A program made the translations under genes and the position numbers. Positions 7,946-16,921 of a DNA stretch of 64,000 bases are shown here, piece after piece (within the stretch, counting starts at the first letter, position 1; every line of letters starts with the position of its first letter). The DNA is from Streptomyces sp. 846.5 (GTDB lineage: Bacteria; Actinomycetota; Actinomycetes; Streptomycetales; Streptomycetaceae): assembly GCF_004365705.1 (NCBI RefSeq), contig NZ_SOBN01000003.1:372001-436000 (forward strand), given 5' to 3'. The notes beneath the pieces were generated by a model. The model made no database searches, was not told the origin of the DNA, and saw only the letters and a list, made by a program, of their open reading frames with translations.

Positions 7946-8896
7946 TCAGACGGTGGCCCCGCGACGTTCAAGGGCCTGGCGGTACAGCCGTCCGGCGCGG
8001 TAGGAGGAGCGGACCAGCGGGCCCGACATGACGCCGGCGAAGCCGATCTCCTCGGCCTCCTGCTGCAGCTCCACGAACTCCTGCGGCTTGACCCAGCGCT
8101 CCACGGGGTGGTGCCTGGGGGAGGGGCGCAGGTACTGGGTGATGGTGATCAGCTCGCAGCCGGCCTCGTGCAGGTCCCGCAGGGCCTCGCTGACCTCCTC
8201 GCGGGTCTCGCCCATGCCCAGGATCAGATTGGACTTGGTGACCAGGCCGACCGCGCGGGCCTCGGTGATGACCTTGAGCGAGCGCTCGTAGCGGAAGCCG
8301 GGGCGGATCCGCTTGAAGATCCGGGGCACCGTCTCGACGTTGTGCGCCAGCACCTGCGGGCGGGACGAGAAGACCTCGGCCAGCTGCTCGGGAACGGCGT
8401 TGAAGTCGGGGATCAGCAGCTCGACGCCGGTGGTCCCGGTGGGCCGGTCGGCGGTCACCGCGTGGATCTGGCGCACCGTCTCGGCGTAGAGCCAGGCTCC
8501 GCCGTCCTCCAGGTCGTCGCGGGCGACGCCGGTGATGGTGGCGTAGTTGAGGTCCATGGTGAGCACGGACTCGGCGACCCGGCGCGGCTCGTCACGGTCG
8601 AAGTCGGCCGGTTTGCCGGTGTCGATCTGGCAGAAGTCGCAGCGCCTGGTGCACTGGTCGCCGCCGATCAGGAAGGTGGCCTCGCGGTCCTCCCAGCACT
8701 CGAAGATGTTGGGACAGCCGGCCTCCTGACAGACCGTGTGCAGCCCCTCCTTCTTCACCAGCGACTGCAGAGCCGTGTACTCGGGCCCCATCTTCGCCCG
8801 GGTCTTGATCCACTCCGGCTTCCGCTCGATCGGGGTCTCGCTGTTGCGGACCTCCAGACGCAGCATCTTCCGACCGTCGGGTGCGACAGCGGACAC
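7946..8896 (-). CDS. lipA: Lipoyl synthase
   Basis: A radical-SAM enzyme that inserts two sulfur atoms into octanoyl groups on lipoyl domains, using one [4Fe-4S] cluster for SAM cleavage and a second as sulfur donor. Both cluster motifs are present: [12 protein letters not shown] (CX4CX5C) and CTRRCDFC (CX3CX2C), plus the C-terminal RSSYRAG Ser ligand of the auxiliary cluster. The 316-residue length is normal. GTG 8896 is chosen for the GGGAG ribosome site 8 bases ahead and the usual N-terminus. It follows lipB by 104 bp on the same strand and would act on the SucB E2 encoded 8 kb away. Confidence 0.96.
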   Translation of the reverse strand: MSAVAPDGRKMLRLEVRNSETPIERKPEWIKTRAKMGPEYTALQSLVKKEGLHTVCQEAGCPNIFECWEDREATFLIGGDQCTRRCDFCQIDTGKPADFDRDEPRRVAESVLTMDLNYATITGVARDDLEDGGAWLYAETVRQIHAVTADRPTGTTGVELLIPDFNAVPEQLAEVFSSRPQVLAHNVETVPRIFKRIRPGFRYERSLKVITEARAVGLVTKSNLILGMGETREEVSEALRDLHEAGCELITITQYLRPSPRHHPVERWVKPQEFVELQQEAEEIGFAGVMSGPLVRSSYRAGRLYRQALERRGATV

Positions 8897-9000
8897 GTAG
8901 CGGCTCCCTAGATGTTGATGTGGTGCAAGCTCTGACTGCCAGGCGGTCCCCCCAGGGTACGCCTGCGATTCCATGGGTCGGTCGGCCCCCTGGGCAACCT

Positions 9001-9852
9001 TCAGACGGCAACAGCGGCGGACGGCTGCTGATTCCCGCCTGCCTGAGTCCCGGCCGGCTGACTTCCGCCCGGCGCTGCCGCTTCGCCGAGGACCTCGGCC
9101 AGATGCCGCCGCACCGCGGGCAGCGCCTCGGCCACGGTGACGTCCCGGCCCAGCTCGGTGCTGAGCGAGCCCACCCCGGCGTCGCGGATGCCGCAGGGGA
9201 TGATCTGGTCGAACCAGGTCATGTCCGGGTCGCAGTTCAGGGCGAAGCCGTGCATGGTCACCCCCCGGGCGACGCGGACGCCGATGGCGGTCAGCTTGCG
9301 GTCGTCGCCGCGCTGGCCGGCGTTGGACGCGGCGTACTCGGGACCCGCCAGTCGCGGGTCCAGGCCGATCTTGGCGCCCATCCGCAGGGTCAGCGCACCA
9401 AAGTCGACCACCTTGTCCTGGTCCACCACCGCGCCGGGCAGTTCCTCGCCCAGCACCCACACGCCGCTCCGGCCCTCGATCCTGGTGGTCGCCACGCCGA
9501 AGTCGGCGCAGGCCCGGATCAGGGCCTCCTCCAGGCGGCGCACATAGGCGACCACGTCCATCGGCTCGGGCAGCTTCACGATCGGGTAGCCGATCAGCTG
9601 GCCCGGGCCGTGCCAGGTGATCTCGCCGCCCCGGGTCACCTCGACGACCGGGGCGCCGTCCAGCGGGTAGTCCTCGCGGCGGGTGCGGCGGCCCGCGGTG
9701 TAGACGGGCTGGTGCTCCAGCAGCAGGACGGTGTCCGGGATCTCGTCGGCGACCCGCAGGGCGTGCAGCCGCTGCTGCTCGGCCAGGGCCTCCTCGTAGG
9801 GGACGGCCCGCTCGCCGATGCCCAGGTGTACAAAGCGCAGACCGTCGCCCAC
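9001..9852 (-). CDS. lipB: Octanoyltransferase (lipoate biosynthesis)
   Basis: Transfers octanoate from acyl carrier protein to lipoyl domains, making the substrate of LipA. The 283-residue protein shows [11 protein letters not shown], the conserved [14 protein letters not shown] block, the catalytic Lys in [11 protein letters not shown] and the acyl-binding Cys in [14 protein letters not shown]. The Gly/Ala/Gln-rich C-terminal tail ([16 protein letters not shown]) is longer than in enteric LipB and probably disordered. GTG 9852 has a purine-rich AAGAGGGG site about 10 bases upstream. Probably co-transcribed with lipA. Confidence 0.95.
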   Translation of the reverse strand: MGDGLRFVHLGIGERAVPYEEALAEQQRLHALRVADEIPDTVLLLEHQPVYTAGRRTRREDYPLDGAPVVEVTRGGEITWHGPGQLIGYPIVKLPEPMDVVAYVRRLEEALIRACADFGVATTRIEGRSGVWVLGEELPGAVVDQDKVVDFGALTLRMGAKIGLDPRLAGPEYAASNAGQRGDDRKLTAIGVRVARGVTMHGFALNCDPDMTWFDQIIPCGIRDAGVGSLSTELGRDVTVAEALPAVRRHLAEVLGEAAAPGGSQPAGTQAGGNQQPSAAVAV

Positions 9853-9918
9853 CGCTGCCGCCCCTCTTCCGTCCGTCTTCTGCTCCTGGCCACTCTACGA
9901 CTGTCGGCTTCGCTGAAT

Positions 9919-9948
9919 GGGATGACAGATATTGAAATCTGTCATCCC
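9919..9948. promoter_or_regulatory. 12-bp perfect palindromic operator, probable TetR-regulator site
   Basis: GGGATGACAGAT (9919-9930) and ATCTGTCATCCC (9937-9948) are perfectly complementary around ATTGAA. It lies 54 bp before the aldo/keto reductase gene, which is followed by a tetR-family gene. A long symmetric site in this place is the usual arrangement for autoregulation, so assignment to that regulator is inferred. Confidence 0.75.
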
Positions 9949-10001
9949 CTTGTGCATAGTTGTCATCAGAAGGTTAGAAGCCCCCGAAAGGACAGACCCT
10001 C

Positions 10002-11003
10002 ATGGACCTCCGTCAGCTCGGCAGCACCGGCCCCCGCGTCTCCGCCATCGGCCTGGGCGCCATGGGCATGTCCGGCATGTACGGTCCCGCCGACGAGACC
10101 GAGTCGATCGCCACCGTCCATGCAGCCATGGACGCCGGCGTCACGCTCATCGACACCGGCGACTTCTACGGCATGGGCCACAACGAACTGCTGATCCGCG
10201 ACGCACTGCGCAGCAGCGGCCGCGGCCGCGACGAGGTGCAGATCAGCGTGAAGTTCGGCGCGCTGCGCGACGCCGACGGCGGCTGGCTGGGCAACGACGC
10301 CCGCCCGCAGGCCGTCAAGAACTTCCTCGCCTACTCGCTGGGCCGGCTGGGCACCGACCACGTCGACATCTACCGCCCGGCCCGGCTGGACCCCGACGTC
10401 CCGATCGAGGAGACCGTCGGCGCCATCGCCGAGCAGATCCAGGCCGGGCACGTCCGCCACATCGGGCTGTCCGAGGTCGGCGCCGAGACCCTGCGCCGCG
10501 CCCACGCCGTGCACCCGATCGCCGACCTGCAGATCGAGTACTCGCTGATCTCCCGCGGCATCGAGGCCGAGATCCTGCCCACCGCCCGCGAACTGGGCAT
10601 CGGCATCACCGCCTACGGCGTGCTCTCCCGCGGCCTGATCAGCGGCCACTGGAGCGCCGACCGGGCCACGGCCCCGGGCGACTTCCGCGGCATCATCCCC
10701 CGCTTCGCGGCCGGCAACGTGGAGACCAACCTGCGGCTGGTCGAGACCCTGCGAGCGGTCGCCGAGACCAAGGGCGCCACGGTCGCCCAGACCGCCATCG
10801 CCTGGGTGCTGGCCCAGGGCGAGGACATCGTGCCGCTGGTCGGCGCCCGCCGCCGGGAGCGGCTCAGCGAGGCGCTGGGTGCGCTCGACCTCAAGCTGGC
10901 GGCCGACGACCTGGCCGCGATCGAGGCCGCGGTCCCGGCCGGTGCCGCTGTGGGCGACCGGTACATTGCTGCCCAGATGGCACACCTGGACAGCGAGAAG
11001 TAG
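10002..11003 (+). CDS. Aldo/keto reductase lacking the usual catalytic His
   Basis: The 333-residue TIM-barrel oxidoreductase probably reduces carbonyl compounds with NADPH. The N-terminus (MDLRQLGSTGPRVSAIGLGAMGMSG) and the Asp and Tyr of the tetrad (DTGDFYGMGHNE) are clear, and the Lys is in QISVKFG. Where most family members have LHR in the VDLYQLHRxDP motif, this protein has YRPARLDP, so the tetrad His is replaced. Some actinobacterial members share this form, which may mean altered proton relay or substrate range. The TetR gene begins 16 bp after it, and a 12-bp palindromic operator lies upstream, so expression is probably induced by a ligand of that regulator. Confidence 0.88.
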   Translation: MDLRQLGSTGPRVSAIGLGAMGMSGMYGPADETESIATVHAAMDAGVTLIDTGDFYGMGHNELLIRDALRSSGRGRDEVQISVKFGALRDADGGWLGNDARPQAVKNFLAYSLGRLGTDHVDIYRPARLDPDVPIEETVGAIAEQIQAGHVRHIGLSEVGAETLRRAHAVHPIADLQIEYSLISRGIEAEILPTARELGIGITAYGVLSRGLISGHWSADRATAPGDFRGIIPRFAAGNVETNLRLVETLRAVAETKGATVAQTAIAWVLAQGEDIVPLVGARRRERLSEALGALDLKLAADDLAAIEAAVPAGAAVGDRYIAAQMAHLDSEK

Positions 11004-11019
11004 GGCCGGACTACACGCG

Positions 11020-11607
11020 ATGGCGGAAACAGCGCTCACCAGCGAGCAGATCATCGAGGCGGCGGAGGACGTGCTGCGCCGCTTCGGGCCCGCCAAGGCC
11101 ACGGTGGTGGATGTGGCCCGGGTCCTCGGGGTGAGCCATGGCACGGTCTACCGCCACTTCCCCAGCAAGGCGGCGCTGCGCGCGGCGGTGACCCGGCGCT
11201 GGCTGGCCCGTGCCCATGCGGCGCTGCCCGCGATCGCCACCGGGTCCCAGTCGCCCGACCGCCGGCTCCGGCTCTGGCTGGAGGCGCTGTACCGGGCCAA
11301 GAAGAGCAAGGCCCTGGACGACCCTGAGCTGTTCGCCACCTACTCGGTGCTGGCCGTGGAGAGCAGCAGCGTGCTCGACGAGCACATCAGGGCGCTGGAG
11401 GCGCAGCTCGCCGTGATCATCGCGGAGGGCCAGGACGACGGGATCTTCGCCCGCGACGGCGACCCGCTGACCCTGGCTCAGATCGTGTTCCAGGCCACCG
11501 GCCGGTTCCACGACCCGGTCTACGCAGCCGTCTGGTCCGCCCCGACCGCGGACCGCGACTTCGCCGCTCTGGTCGGCCTGCTGCTGCGGGGGCTCGCGGC
11601 CCGCTGA
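11020..11607 (+). CDS. TetR-family transcriptional regulator
   Basis: The 195-residue protein has an N-terminal helix-turn-helix (QIIEAAEDVLRRFGPAKATV, then VARVLGVSHGTVYRHFPSK, residues about 10-55) and a helical ligand-binding C-terminal domain. TetR proteins are usually ligand-released dimeric repressors. ATG 11020 follows the reductase stop by 16 bases, so the two form an operon. The probable target is the palindrome at 9919-9948. The inducer cannot be inferred. Confidence 0.92.
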   Translation: MAETALTSEQIIEAAEDVLRRFGPAKATVVDVARVLGVSHGTVYRHFPSKAALRAAVTRRWLARAHAALPAIATGSQSPDRRLRLWLEALYRAKKSKALDDPELFATYSVLAVESSSVLDEHIRALEAQLAVIIAEGQDDGIFARDGDPLTLAQIVFQATGRFHDPVYAAVWSAPTADRDFAALVGLLLRGLAAR

Positions 11608-11836
11608 CAGCCGGCTGACGCCGCCTCAGCAGCGGGGGCGGGGTGACGTTGTCACGGCCGTCGCCCTTGTCGCCTCAACGAGGGGCTGTTGTCACTCGAT
11701 CGGACGAACGTGGAGACGTATTCGGCCATACGGGTCAAATGCTCGCTACATTCACGCCGTTCCCGTAGGGAGCTCGCGGGGCGTTCCGGGGAGCGCACCC
11801 CGGTGCCGCCGAGAGCCCCCGGAAGGTGAGTGTCCT

Positions 11837-13573
11837 ATGCCCCAACGGCCAGTAACCGAGCGGCCGTCGACCGAGCCGCGTCCGGACCGCAACGCGGTCC
11901 AGGACCACCCTCGGTCGGTCGACCACCGGATCAGCCCGCCCCGGGCTTTGGAGCCACCCATGAGCCCTGGTCCGTCCCGTCCCGTCCCGCACCAGGCGTC
12001 ACCGCCGGAGGCCCGCTCCCAGGCCGACCGGTCGCAGAACGCGCGGCTGGCCGCGCTGATCGAGGAGGCCGGCTTCTCCCACGCCGGCCTGGCGCGCAGG
12101 GTCGACCAGCTCGGGCTGGAGCACGGTCTGGACCTGCGCTACGACAAGACCTCGGTCACCCGCTGGCTGCGCGGCCAGCAGCCGCGCGGCGCGACCCCGG
12201 CGCTGATCGCCGAGGTGTTCACCCGCCGCCTGGGCCGCCGGCTGAGCGCCCAGGACCTCGGTCTGGACGCCTGCGCGCCGGTGTACGCGGGGCTGGAGTT
12301 CGCCGAGACCCCGGCCGAGGCCGTGGACATCGTCAGCAGCATGTGGCGCAAGGACACCGGCGCCCACTCCGAGCTGCGACGGATCGCCTTCACCCCGGCG
12401 GGCCTGGTGGTCCCCAGCCGGGACTGGCTGATCGGCCGCACCGACGACCGGGTCGCCCGGGAGACCCCGCAGGAACTGGGCATCGCCGCACCGCCGTTGC
12501 GGCCGGGGCTGCGCCCCGGGCTCCCGGGCATCCCCGCGCAGACCCGCCGCCCGCTCACCCCCGGAGCGCTGGGGGTCGGCGCACCGGGCGCGGGTTCGGG
12601 CGGGATCGGTCACGGCGAGGCGCTGCCCGCCCCGGCCCCGTCCGCCCACCTGCCGCGCGGCCTGCAGCGGGTTGGCCGCGGGGACGTCGCCGCCGTTCGC
12701 GCCGTCGGCGACCTGTTCCGCTCGCTGGACAACGCCTACGGCGGCGGCCACGCCAGGCAGGCGCTGATCCGCTACCTGGAGAGCGAGGCCGAGCCCATGC
12801 TGCGGGGCCGCTACAGCGAGCCCATCGGCCGCTCGCTGTTCGGCGCCGTCGCCGACCTCACCCGGCTGGCCGGGTGGACCTCCTACGACATCGGCGCGCA
12901 CGGCCTGGCCCAGCGCTACTTCGTGCAGTCGCTGCGGCTCGCCCAGGCGGCCAACGACCGGCTCTACGGCGCGTACATCCTGGTCACCATGAGCCGCCAG
13001 GCGGTCTACCTCGGCCACGGCCGGGAGGCCGTACAGCTGGCCCGCGTGGCCCAGCAGGGCATCGGCAGCGCCGCGCCCAGCCCGGTCCAGGCCCTGATGC
13101 ACGCCGCGGAGGCGCGGGGGCACGGGGTGATCGGCGACGCCAGGTCCTGCACCACCTCGCTGGTCAGGGCCGAGCGTGCGCTGCAGACCGCGCGGCCCGG
13201 CGACGACCTGCCGCCGTGGGCGCGGTTCTTCGACGAGGCCCAGCTGGCCGACGAGTTCGGCCACTGCTACCGCGATCTGCAGCAGTGGCGCCCCTGCGCA
13301 CAGCATGCGGAGCGGTCGCTCCGGCTGCGGGGGGTGGGGTACGCCCGTAGCAGGGTCTTCTGCCGCATCGTGCTGGCCACGGCGAGGTTGGGCATGGGCG
13401 AGGTCGACGAGGCCTGCACAGGCGCCACGGAGGCGCTTCGTGGGGCGGCGGAGATGCGGTCGCTCCGGGCGGTGGAGTATGTCCGCGAGTTCAGCCGCCG
13501 ACTGGGGCCCTATCGGGGGACCACAGCCGTCCGCAGCTTCGAGGAAGCGGCCCATGCGGCAGGCGTGATCTGA
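11837..13573 (+). CDS. NsdA-like regulator: HTH plus tetratricopeptide-type repeats
   Basis: The 578-residue protein begins with a Pro-rich, probably disordered segment (to about residue 60). A helix-turn-helix-like region follows (NARLAALIEEAGFSHAGLARRVDQLG ... KTSVTRWLRGQQPRG). A second Pro/Gly-rich linker lies near 225-270. The C-terminal half is all-helical with TPR-like repeats (GLAQRYFVQSLRLAQAANDRLYGAYI, MHAAEARGHGVIGDARSC). This layout is that of the Streptomyces NsdA group, which affects sporulation and antibiotic production. ATG 11837 has GGAAGG 10 bases ahead. Its target is unknown. It stands alone and converges on the next gene across a palindromic repeat. Confidence 0.78.
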   Translation: MPQRPVTERPSTEPRPDRNAVQDHPRSVDHRISPPRALEPPMSPGPSRPVPHQASPPEARSQADRSQNARLAALIEEAGFSHAGLARRVDQLGLEHGLDLRYDKTSVTRWLRGQQPRGATPALIAEVFTRRLGRRLSAQDLGLDACAPVYAGLEFAETPAEAVDIVSSMWRKDTGAHSELRRIAFTPAGLVVPSRDWLIGRTDDRVARETPQELGIAAPPLRPGLRPGLPGIPAQTRRPLTPGALGVGAPGAGSGGIGHGEALPAPAPSAHLPRGLQRVGRGDVAAVRAVGDLFRSLDNAYGGGHARQALIRYLESEAEPMLRGRYSEPIGRSLFGAVADLTRLAGWTSYDIGAHGLAQRYFVQSLRLAQAANDRLYGAYILVTMSRQAVYLGHGREAVQLARVAQQGIGSAAPSPVQALMHAAEARGHGVIGDARSCTTSLVRAERALQTARPGDDLPPWARFFDEAQLADEFGHCYRDLQQWRPCAQHAERSLRLRGVGYARSRVFCRIVLATARLGMGEVDEACTGATEALRGAAEMRSLRAVEYVREFSRRLGPYRGTTAVRSFEEAAHAAGVI

Positions 13574-13593
13574 CCCTGAGTGCATGGTTGGCA

Positions 13594-13666
13594 GCGCAGT
13601 TCCCCGCGCCCCTGAGGTTTTGCAACTGGGCCAGTTGCAATTGGATAGGGGCGCGGGGAACTGCGC
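13594..13666. repeat. Nested-palindrome repeat, copy 1
   Basis: Outer arms gcgcagttccccgcgcccct (13594-13613) and its exact complement (13647-13666) enclose an inner palindrome TTGCAACTGG/CCAGTTGCAA. Four more copies occur in the window, all at 3' ends of genes. Here it separates two convergent genes, so terminator activity is plausible. Confidence 0.9.
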
Positions 13667-13690
13667 GATAAGCCGACTACGGTCCGCACC

Positions 13691-15004
13691 TTAGGCAGCC
13701 AGCTCAGCCCCGGCAGCGCTGGGCAACCCCAAGTCCCGCAGCACCGCGCCCGCCGCCCGCCGCCCTGACAGCAGGGCGCCCTGCACCGTGCTGGTGTCGC
13801 GGTGGTCGCCGCAGACGTAGAGCCCGTGGAGGACCCGTACCGGCCGCCTGAAGTGGTGCGGCGGCACCATCGCGGGGAGGGCGTCCGGGACGTGCCGGAC
13901 CGTCAGGAACTCCCAGCCGGACGGGTCCACCCCGTACAGCCGGCCCAGGCGCCGCCGCACCTGCGGCTCCAGCGCTGCCGGGCCGTCAGGCCCGAAGTGC
14001 GGACGGCCGAGCACCGTGGAGGAGATCAGCGCGCCGCCGCCGGGGGCGTAGGAGCGGTCCACCTCGCTGAGCACCAGCGTGTGGGCGACCAGTGAACTGC
14101 CCCGGTCCGCGTCCAGCAGCAACTGCGGCGCGGCCAGCGGGGAGTCCGCGGCGACGTGGTAGTAGGTCGTCACCGGGTGGTGTCCGGGCTGGTGCAGCCC
14201 GGGAAGCAGCTCGCCGGCCGAGCGGGAGTCCGCGGCCACCACCACGGCCCGGCAGGGCACCCGGCCGTGCCGTTCGGTGTCCACACCGTCCGCCGAGACC
14301 GACGTCACCCGGACGCCCAGCCGGACCGTCCCGGCCGGCAGCGCCTCGGCGAGCTGCGCGGGGACGGCGCCGATGCCCCCGGCCGGGAGGCTCAGCCCGC
14401 CGCGGGCGTAGCCGCGCAGCACCAGGTCCGCCACCCTGCTGCTGCTGGCCAGGTGCGGGTCGCTGAGCAGCGCGGCCAGCAGCGGGCGCAGGAAACCGTC
14501 GACGGTCCTGGCCGGGATCCCGCGCAGCGCCAGCGCCTCGGCGGCGGTCCGCTCGGGGCGGCCCAGCAGCTGTTCGGTGGGGGTCGCGGCGAACCGGGTC
14601 AGCGCCGCACCGAGCCGGGCCTTGTCCCAGGGCGCGCCGATGGGGGCGCGAACGGAGGTGAGTGCGTTGCGGGCGCGGGGGGCCGCCCCGATCCGGTGCC
14701 GCCGTCCCCGCTGATGCACCAGCACCTCCGGGCTGAGCGGACGCAGTTCGAGCCGCTGCAGGTCGAGGCTGCGGTCGAGCTCCGGGAACGAGGGGTTGAG
14801 CAGGTGCGAACCGTGGTCGAGCCGGAAGCCGTCGTGGTGGTCGCCCGCGGTCCGGCCGCCGGTGCGGGTCGTGGACTCCAGGACGGTCACGGTCAGCCCG
14901 GCGGTGGTGAGCTGTCGCGCGGCGGCCAGTCCGGCGAGTCCGGCTCCCACGACGACCACGTCGACCGGACGGGACATTCTGTGCAGCAGAGGCGTTGCGG
15001 GCAC
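13691..15004 (-). CDS. FAD-dependent amine-oxidase-type oxidoreductase
   Basis: The 437-residue flavoprotein has the dinucleotide-binding motif VVVVGAGLAGLAAARQL near its N-terminus, the TRTGGRTAGD arginine/glycine motif that follows in amine oxidase, desaturase and protoporphyrinogen-oxidase relatives, and a C-terminal FAD block YVCGDHRDTSTVQGALLSG. The substrate is not evident. GTG 15004 is preferred because GGAGGG lies 9 bases ahead; ATG 14977 (MSRPVDVVVV) is a possible shorter start without a ribosome site. Confidence 0.85.
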   Translation of the reverse strand: MPATPLLHRMSRPVDVVVVGAGLAGLAAARQLTTAGLTVTVLESTTRTGGRTAGDHHDGFRLDHGSHLLNPSFPELDRSLDLQRLELRPLSPEVLVHQRGRRHRIGAAPRARNALTSVRAPIGAPWDKARLGAALTRFAATPTEQLLGRPERTAAEALALRGIPARTVDGFLRPLLAALLSDPHLASSSRVADLVLRGYARGGLSLPAGGIGAVPAQLAEALPAGTVRLGVRVTSVSADGVDTERHGRVPCRAVVVAADSRSAGELLPGLHQPGHHPVTTYYHVAADSPLAAPQLLLDADRGSSLVAHTLVLSEVDRSYAPGGGALISSTVLGRPHFGPDGPAALEPQVRRRLGRLYGVDPSGWEFLTVRHVPDALPAMVPPHHFRRPVRVLHGLYVCGDHRDTSTVQGALLSGRRAAGAVLRDLGLPSAAGAELAA

Positions 15005-15248
15005 GGTGCGGCTCCCTCCGTGTGCCTCGGTCGGCCGACGCCGATCGGTCTCCGCTTCATGCCCCGTCACGGTGCTGATCAGACCGCCGGTTTCGGCCGT
15101 GGTGAACGGAGGGCGACAATCCGGCCACGGCGGGTGACGAGGGAGATGAAGAGGGGCGCAGGCGAGCGCGGAGGGTTACAGGAACCTCGGCGTGCGCCCC
15201 CGGCGTGCGCCTGTACGCCGTCCGCGCGGACGGCGTGTCAGGTCCGGC

Positions 15249-16166
15249 TCAGAGCGCCGCCTCGACGGCCTGGTCCACGGTCGTGTGCGTGAACCGGAAA
15301 CCCGCGTCCAGCAGCCTGGCGGGCACCGTACGGTGGCTGCCCACCACCTCCACCGCCATCTCGCCCAGCGCCAGCTTCAGCGCGAACTCGGGGACGGCGG
15401 CCAGGGTCGGACGGTGCATCACCCGGCCCATCGCGGCGGTCACCTCCCGGTTGGTCACCGGCTCCGGGGCGCACAGGTTGAAGGGGCCGCTCAGCGTCTC
15501 GGTGTCGACCAGGAAGCGCAGGGCGGCCACCTCGTCGTGCATGGAGATGTAGCTCCAGTACTGCCGGCCGCTGCCCAGCCGGCCGCCGAGGCCGTACCTG
15601 AACAGCGGGAACAACTTTCCCCAGGCGCCGCCGTCGCCGGACACGACCAGGCCGGTCCTGGCGTGCGCCACCCGGATGCCGGCCGCCTCGGCCGGGGCGG
15701 TGGCCTGTTCCCACTCCACGCAGACCCGGGCCAGGTAGTCGCCGCCCGCGGGTGCGGTCTCGTCGATGATCCGGTCGCCGGTCTGCCCGTAGTAGCCCAC
15801 CGCCGACCCGCTGACCAGCACCTTCGGCGGCTGCTCCAGACCGGCCACGGCCTCGGCGATGGTGCCGGTCCCCAGCAGCCGGCTCTCGTGGATCTCCCGC
15901 TTGTAGGACGCGGTCCAGCGGTGGTCGGCGATTCCGGCTCCGGCCAGGTGCACCACCGCGTCCAGCGGGGCGCCGTCGGCGCCCTTCGCCAGGGCGGCGC
16001 GGTCGATCTCGCGCAGCCGGGGGTTCCAGCGGACCTCGGTACTACCGTCCGGGCGTGGGGCGGGCGGGCGGCGCACCAGGCGGACGACGTGGTGACCGTC
16101 GCTGAGCAGCGAGCGGACGAGTGCGGACCCGATGAGGCCGGTCGAGCCGGTGACGGCAATGCGCAT
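15249..16166 (-). CDS. TIGR01777-family NAD(P)-dependent epimerase (YfcH-like)
   Basis: The 305-residue short-chain-dehydrogenase-like protein begins MRIAVTGSTGLIGSALVRSL, the Rossmann nucleotide site. It has LAGAGIADHRWTASYKREIHESR, which is characteristic of TIGR01777, and the atypical active-site segment SAVGYYGQTGD. The C-terminal 50 residues (VPEFALKLALGEMAVEVVGSHR) form the DUF1731 domain. The biochemical role is unknown, with a sugar-nucleotide or quinone-type substrate possible. ATG 16166 gives the exact conserved start. Confidence 0.9.
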   Translation of the reverse strand: MRIAVTGSTGLIGSALVRSLLSDGHHVVRLVRRPPAPRPDGSTEVRWNPRLREIDRAALAKGADGAPLDAVVHLAGAGIADHRWTASYKREIHESRLLGTGTIAEAVAGLEQPPKVLVSGSAVGYYGQTGDRIIDETAPAGGDYLARVCVEWEQATAPAEAAGIRVAHARTGLVVSGDGGAWGKLFPLFRYGLGGRLGSGRQYWSYISMHDEVAALRFLVDTETLSGPFNLCAPEPVTNREVTAAMGRVMHRPTLAAVPEFALKLALGEMAVEVVGSHRTVPARLLDAGFRFTHTTVDQAVEAAL

Positions 16167-16223
16167 GGTGCCATCCTGGCAGGTCGGGCAATGTTGGACG
16201 GCGGGTGCGACCGTAGTTGGCTG

Positions 16224-16301
16224 GTCGCGCAGTTCCCCGCGCCCCTGGGGGTCTGCAACTGGTCCAGTTGCACCAGCTAGGGGCGCGGGGAACTGCGCGA
16301 C
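16224..16301. repeat. Nested-palindrome repeat, copy 2
   Basis: Arms gtcgcgcagttccccgcg... (16224-16246) and the exact complement (16279-16301), 23 bp each, with inner CAACTGGTCCAGTTG. It lies between two genes on the minus strand, downstream of the DUF4240 gene. Confidence 0.9.
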
Positions 16302-16322
16302 AAACCATGCAAGCGCCGCACG

Positions 16323-16841
16323 CTACCCGCCGAACCGGTCCCACAGCCGGGGGAAACGTTCCTCCATGATCCGGGCGTCGTCGAAGTCGAAGGACCGTCC
16401 CGTCGGCTTTCCCGACTTGGACCTGATGCCGAGATCCGGCAGCGGCAGCCCGGTCAGCTGTTCGTGTGCCCGGTCCGCGGCGTCGCCGAGCTCCTCGGCG
16501 TCGCCGTCCTCCTCGTCGTCGAAGTCGGGGACCAGGTCCGCCAGCTCGTCCGGATCCGCCAGCGCGCCCTCGAAGACCTCGCGGCCCTGGCCGATCAGCC
16601 AGCAGCAGAAGAAGTCGAAGGCGTCGTCGCTCGCCCCTCCCAGCAGCAGATCCGCCGCTCCCCAGAGGTCCCAGCGCCAGGCCCGCACCATGCGGGCCTC
16701 GAACAGCCTGGCGAAGTCGATCACCTCGTCCGGCGTGCGCTCCACCAGCCGCTCGACCAGCAGGTCCGCGTGCTCCACCGGGTCGCCCTGAGCTCCCTCA
16801 CGGGTCTCGTCGATCAACTGCCAGAAGTCCGTCTCGTCCAT
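16323..16841 (-). CDS. DUF4240 protein
   Basis: The 172-residue acidic protein starts MDETDFWQLIDETREG, the hallmark of DUF4240, and continues with FEARMVRAWRWDLWGAADLL and a middle stretch very rich in Asp/Glu (PDFDDEEDGDAEELGDA). No catalytic motif or membrane span is visible. The function is unknown. It sits downstream of the sucB terminator, so it is likely transcribed on its own. Confidence 0.85.
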   Translation of the reverse strand: MDETDFWQLIDETREGAQGDPVEHADLLVERLVERTPDEVIDFARLFEARMVRAWRWDLWGAADLLLGGASDDAFDFFCCWLIGQGREVFEGALADPDELADLVPDFDDEEDGDAEELGDAADRAHEQLTGLPLPDLGIRSKSGKPTGRSFDFDDARIMEERFPRLWDRFGG

Positions 16842-16867
16842 AGCCCTGATCCTCGCAGGTCTCCGGA

Positions 16868-16915
16868 GACGCCGCTGCCCCCGTCCGCCGAAGCGGCGAC
16901 GGGGGCAGCGGCGTC
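16868..16915 (-). terminator. sucB terminator hairpin
   Basis: Left arm gacgccgctgcccccgt (16868-16884) pairs exactly with the right arm (16899-16915), extended by CGCCG/CGGCG after one bulged base. It is just past the sucB stop. Confidence 0.8.
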
Positions 16916-16921
16916 GAAGGG

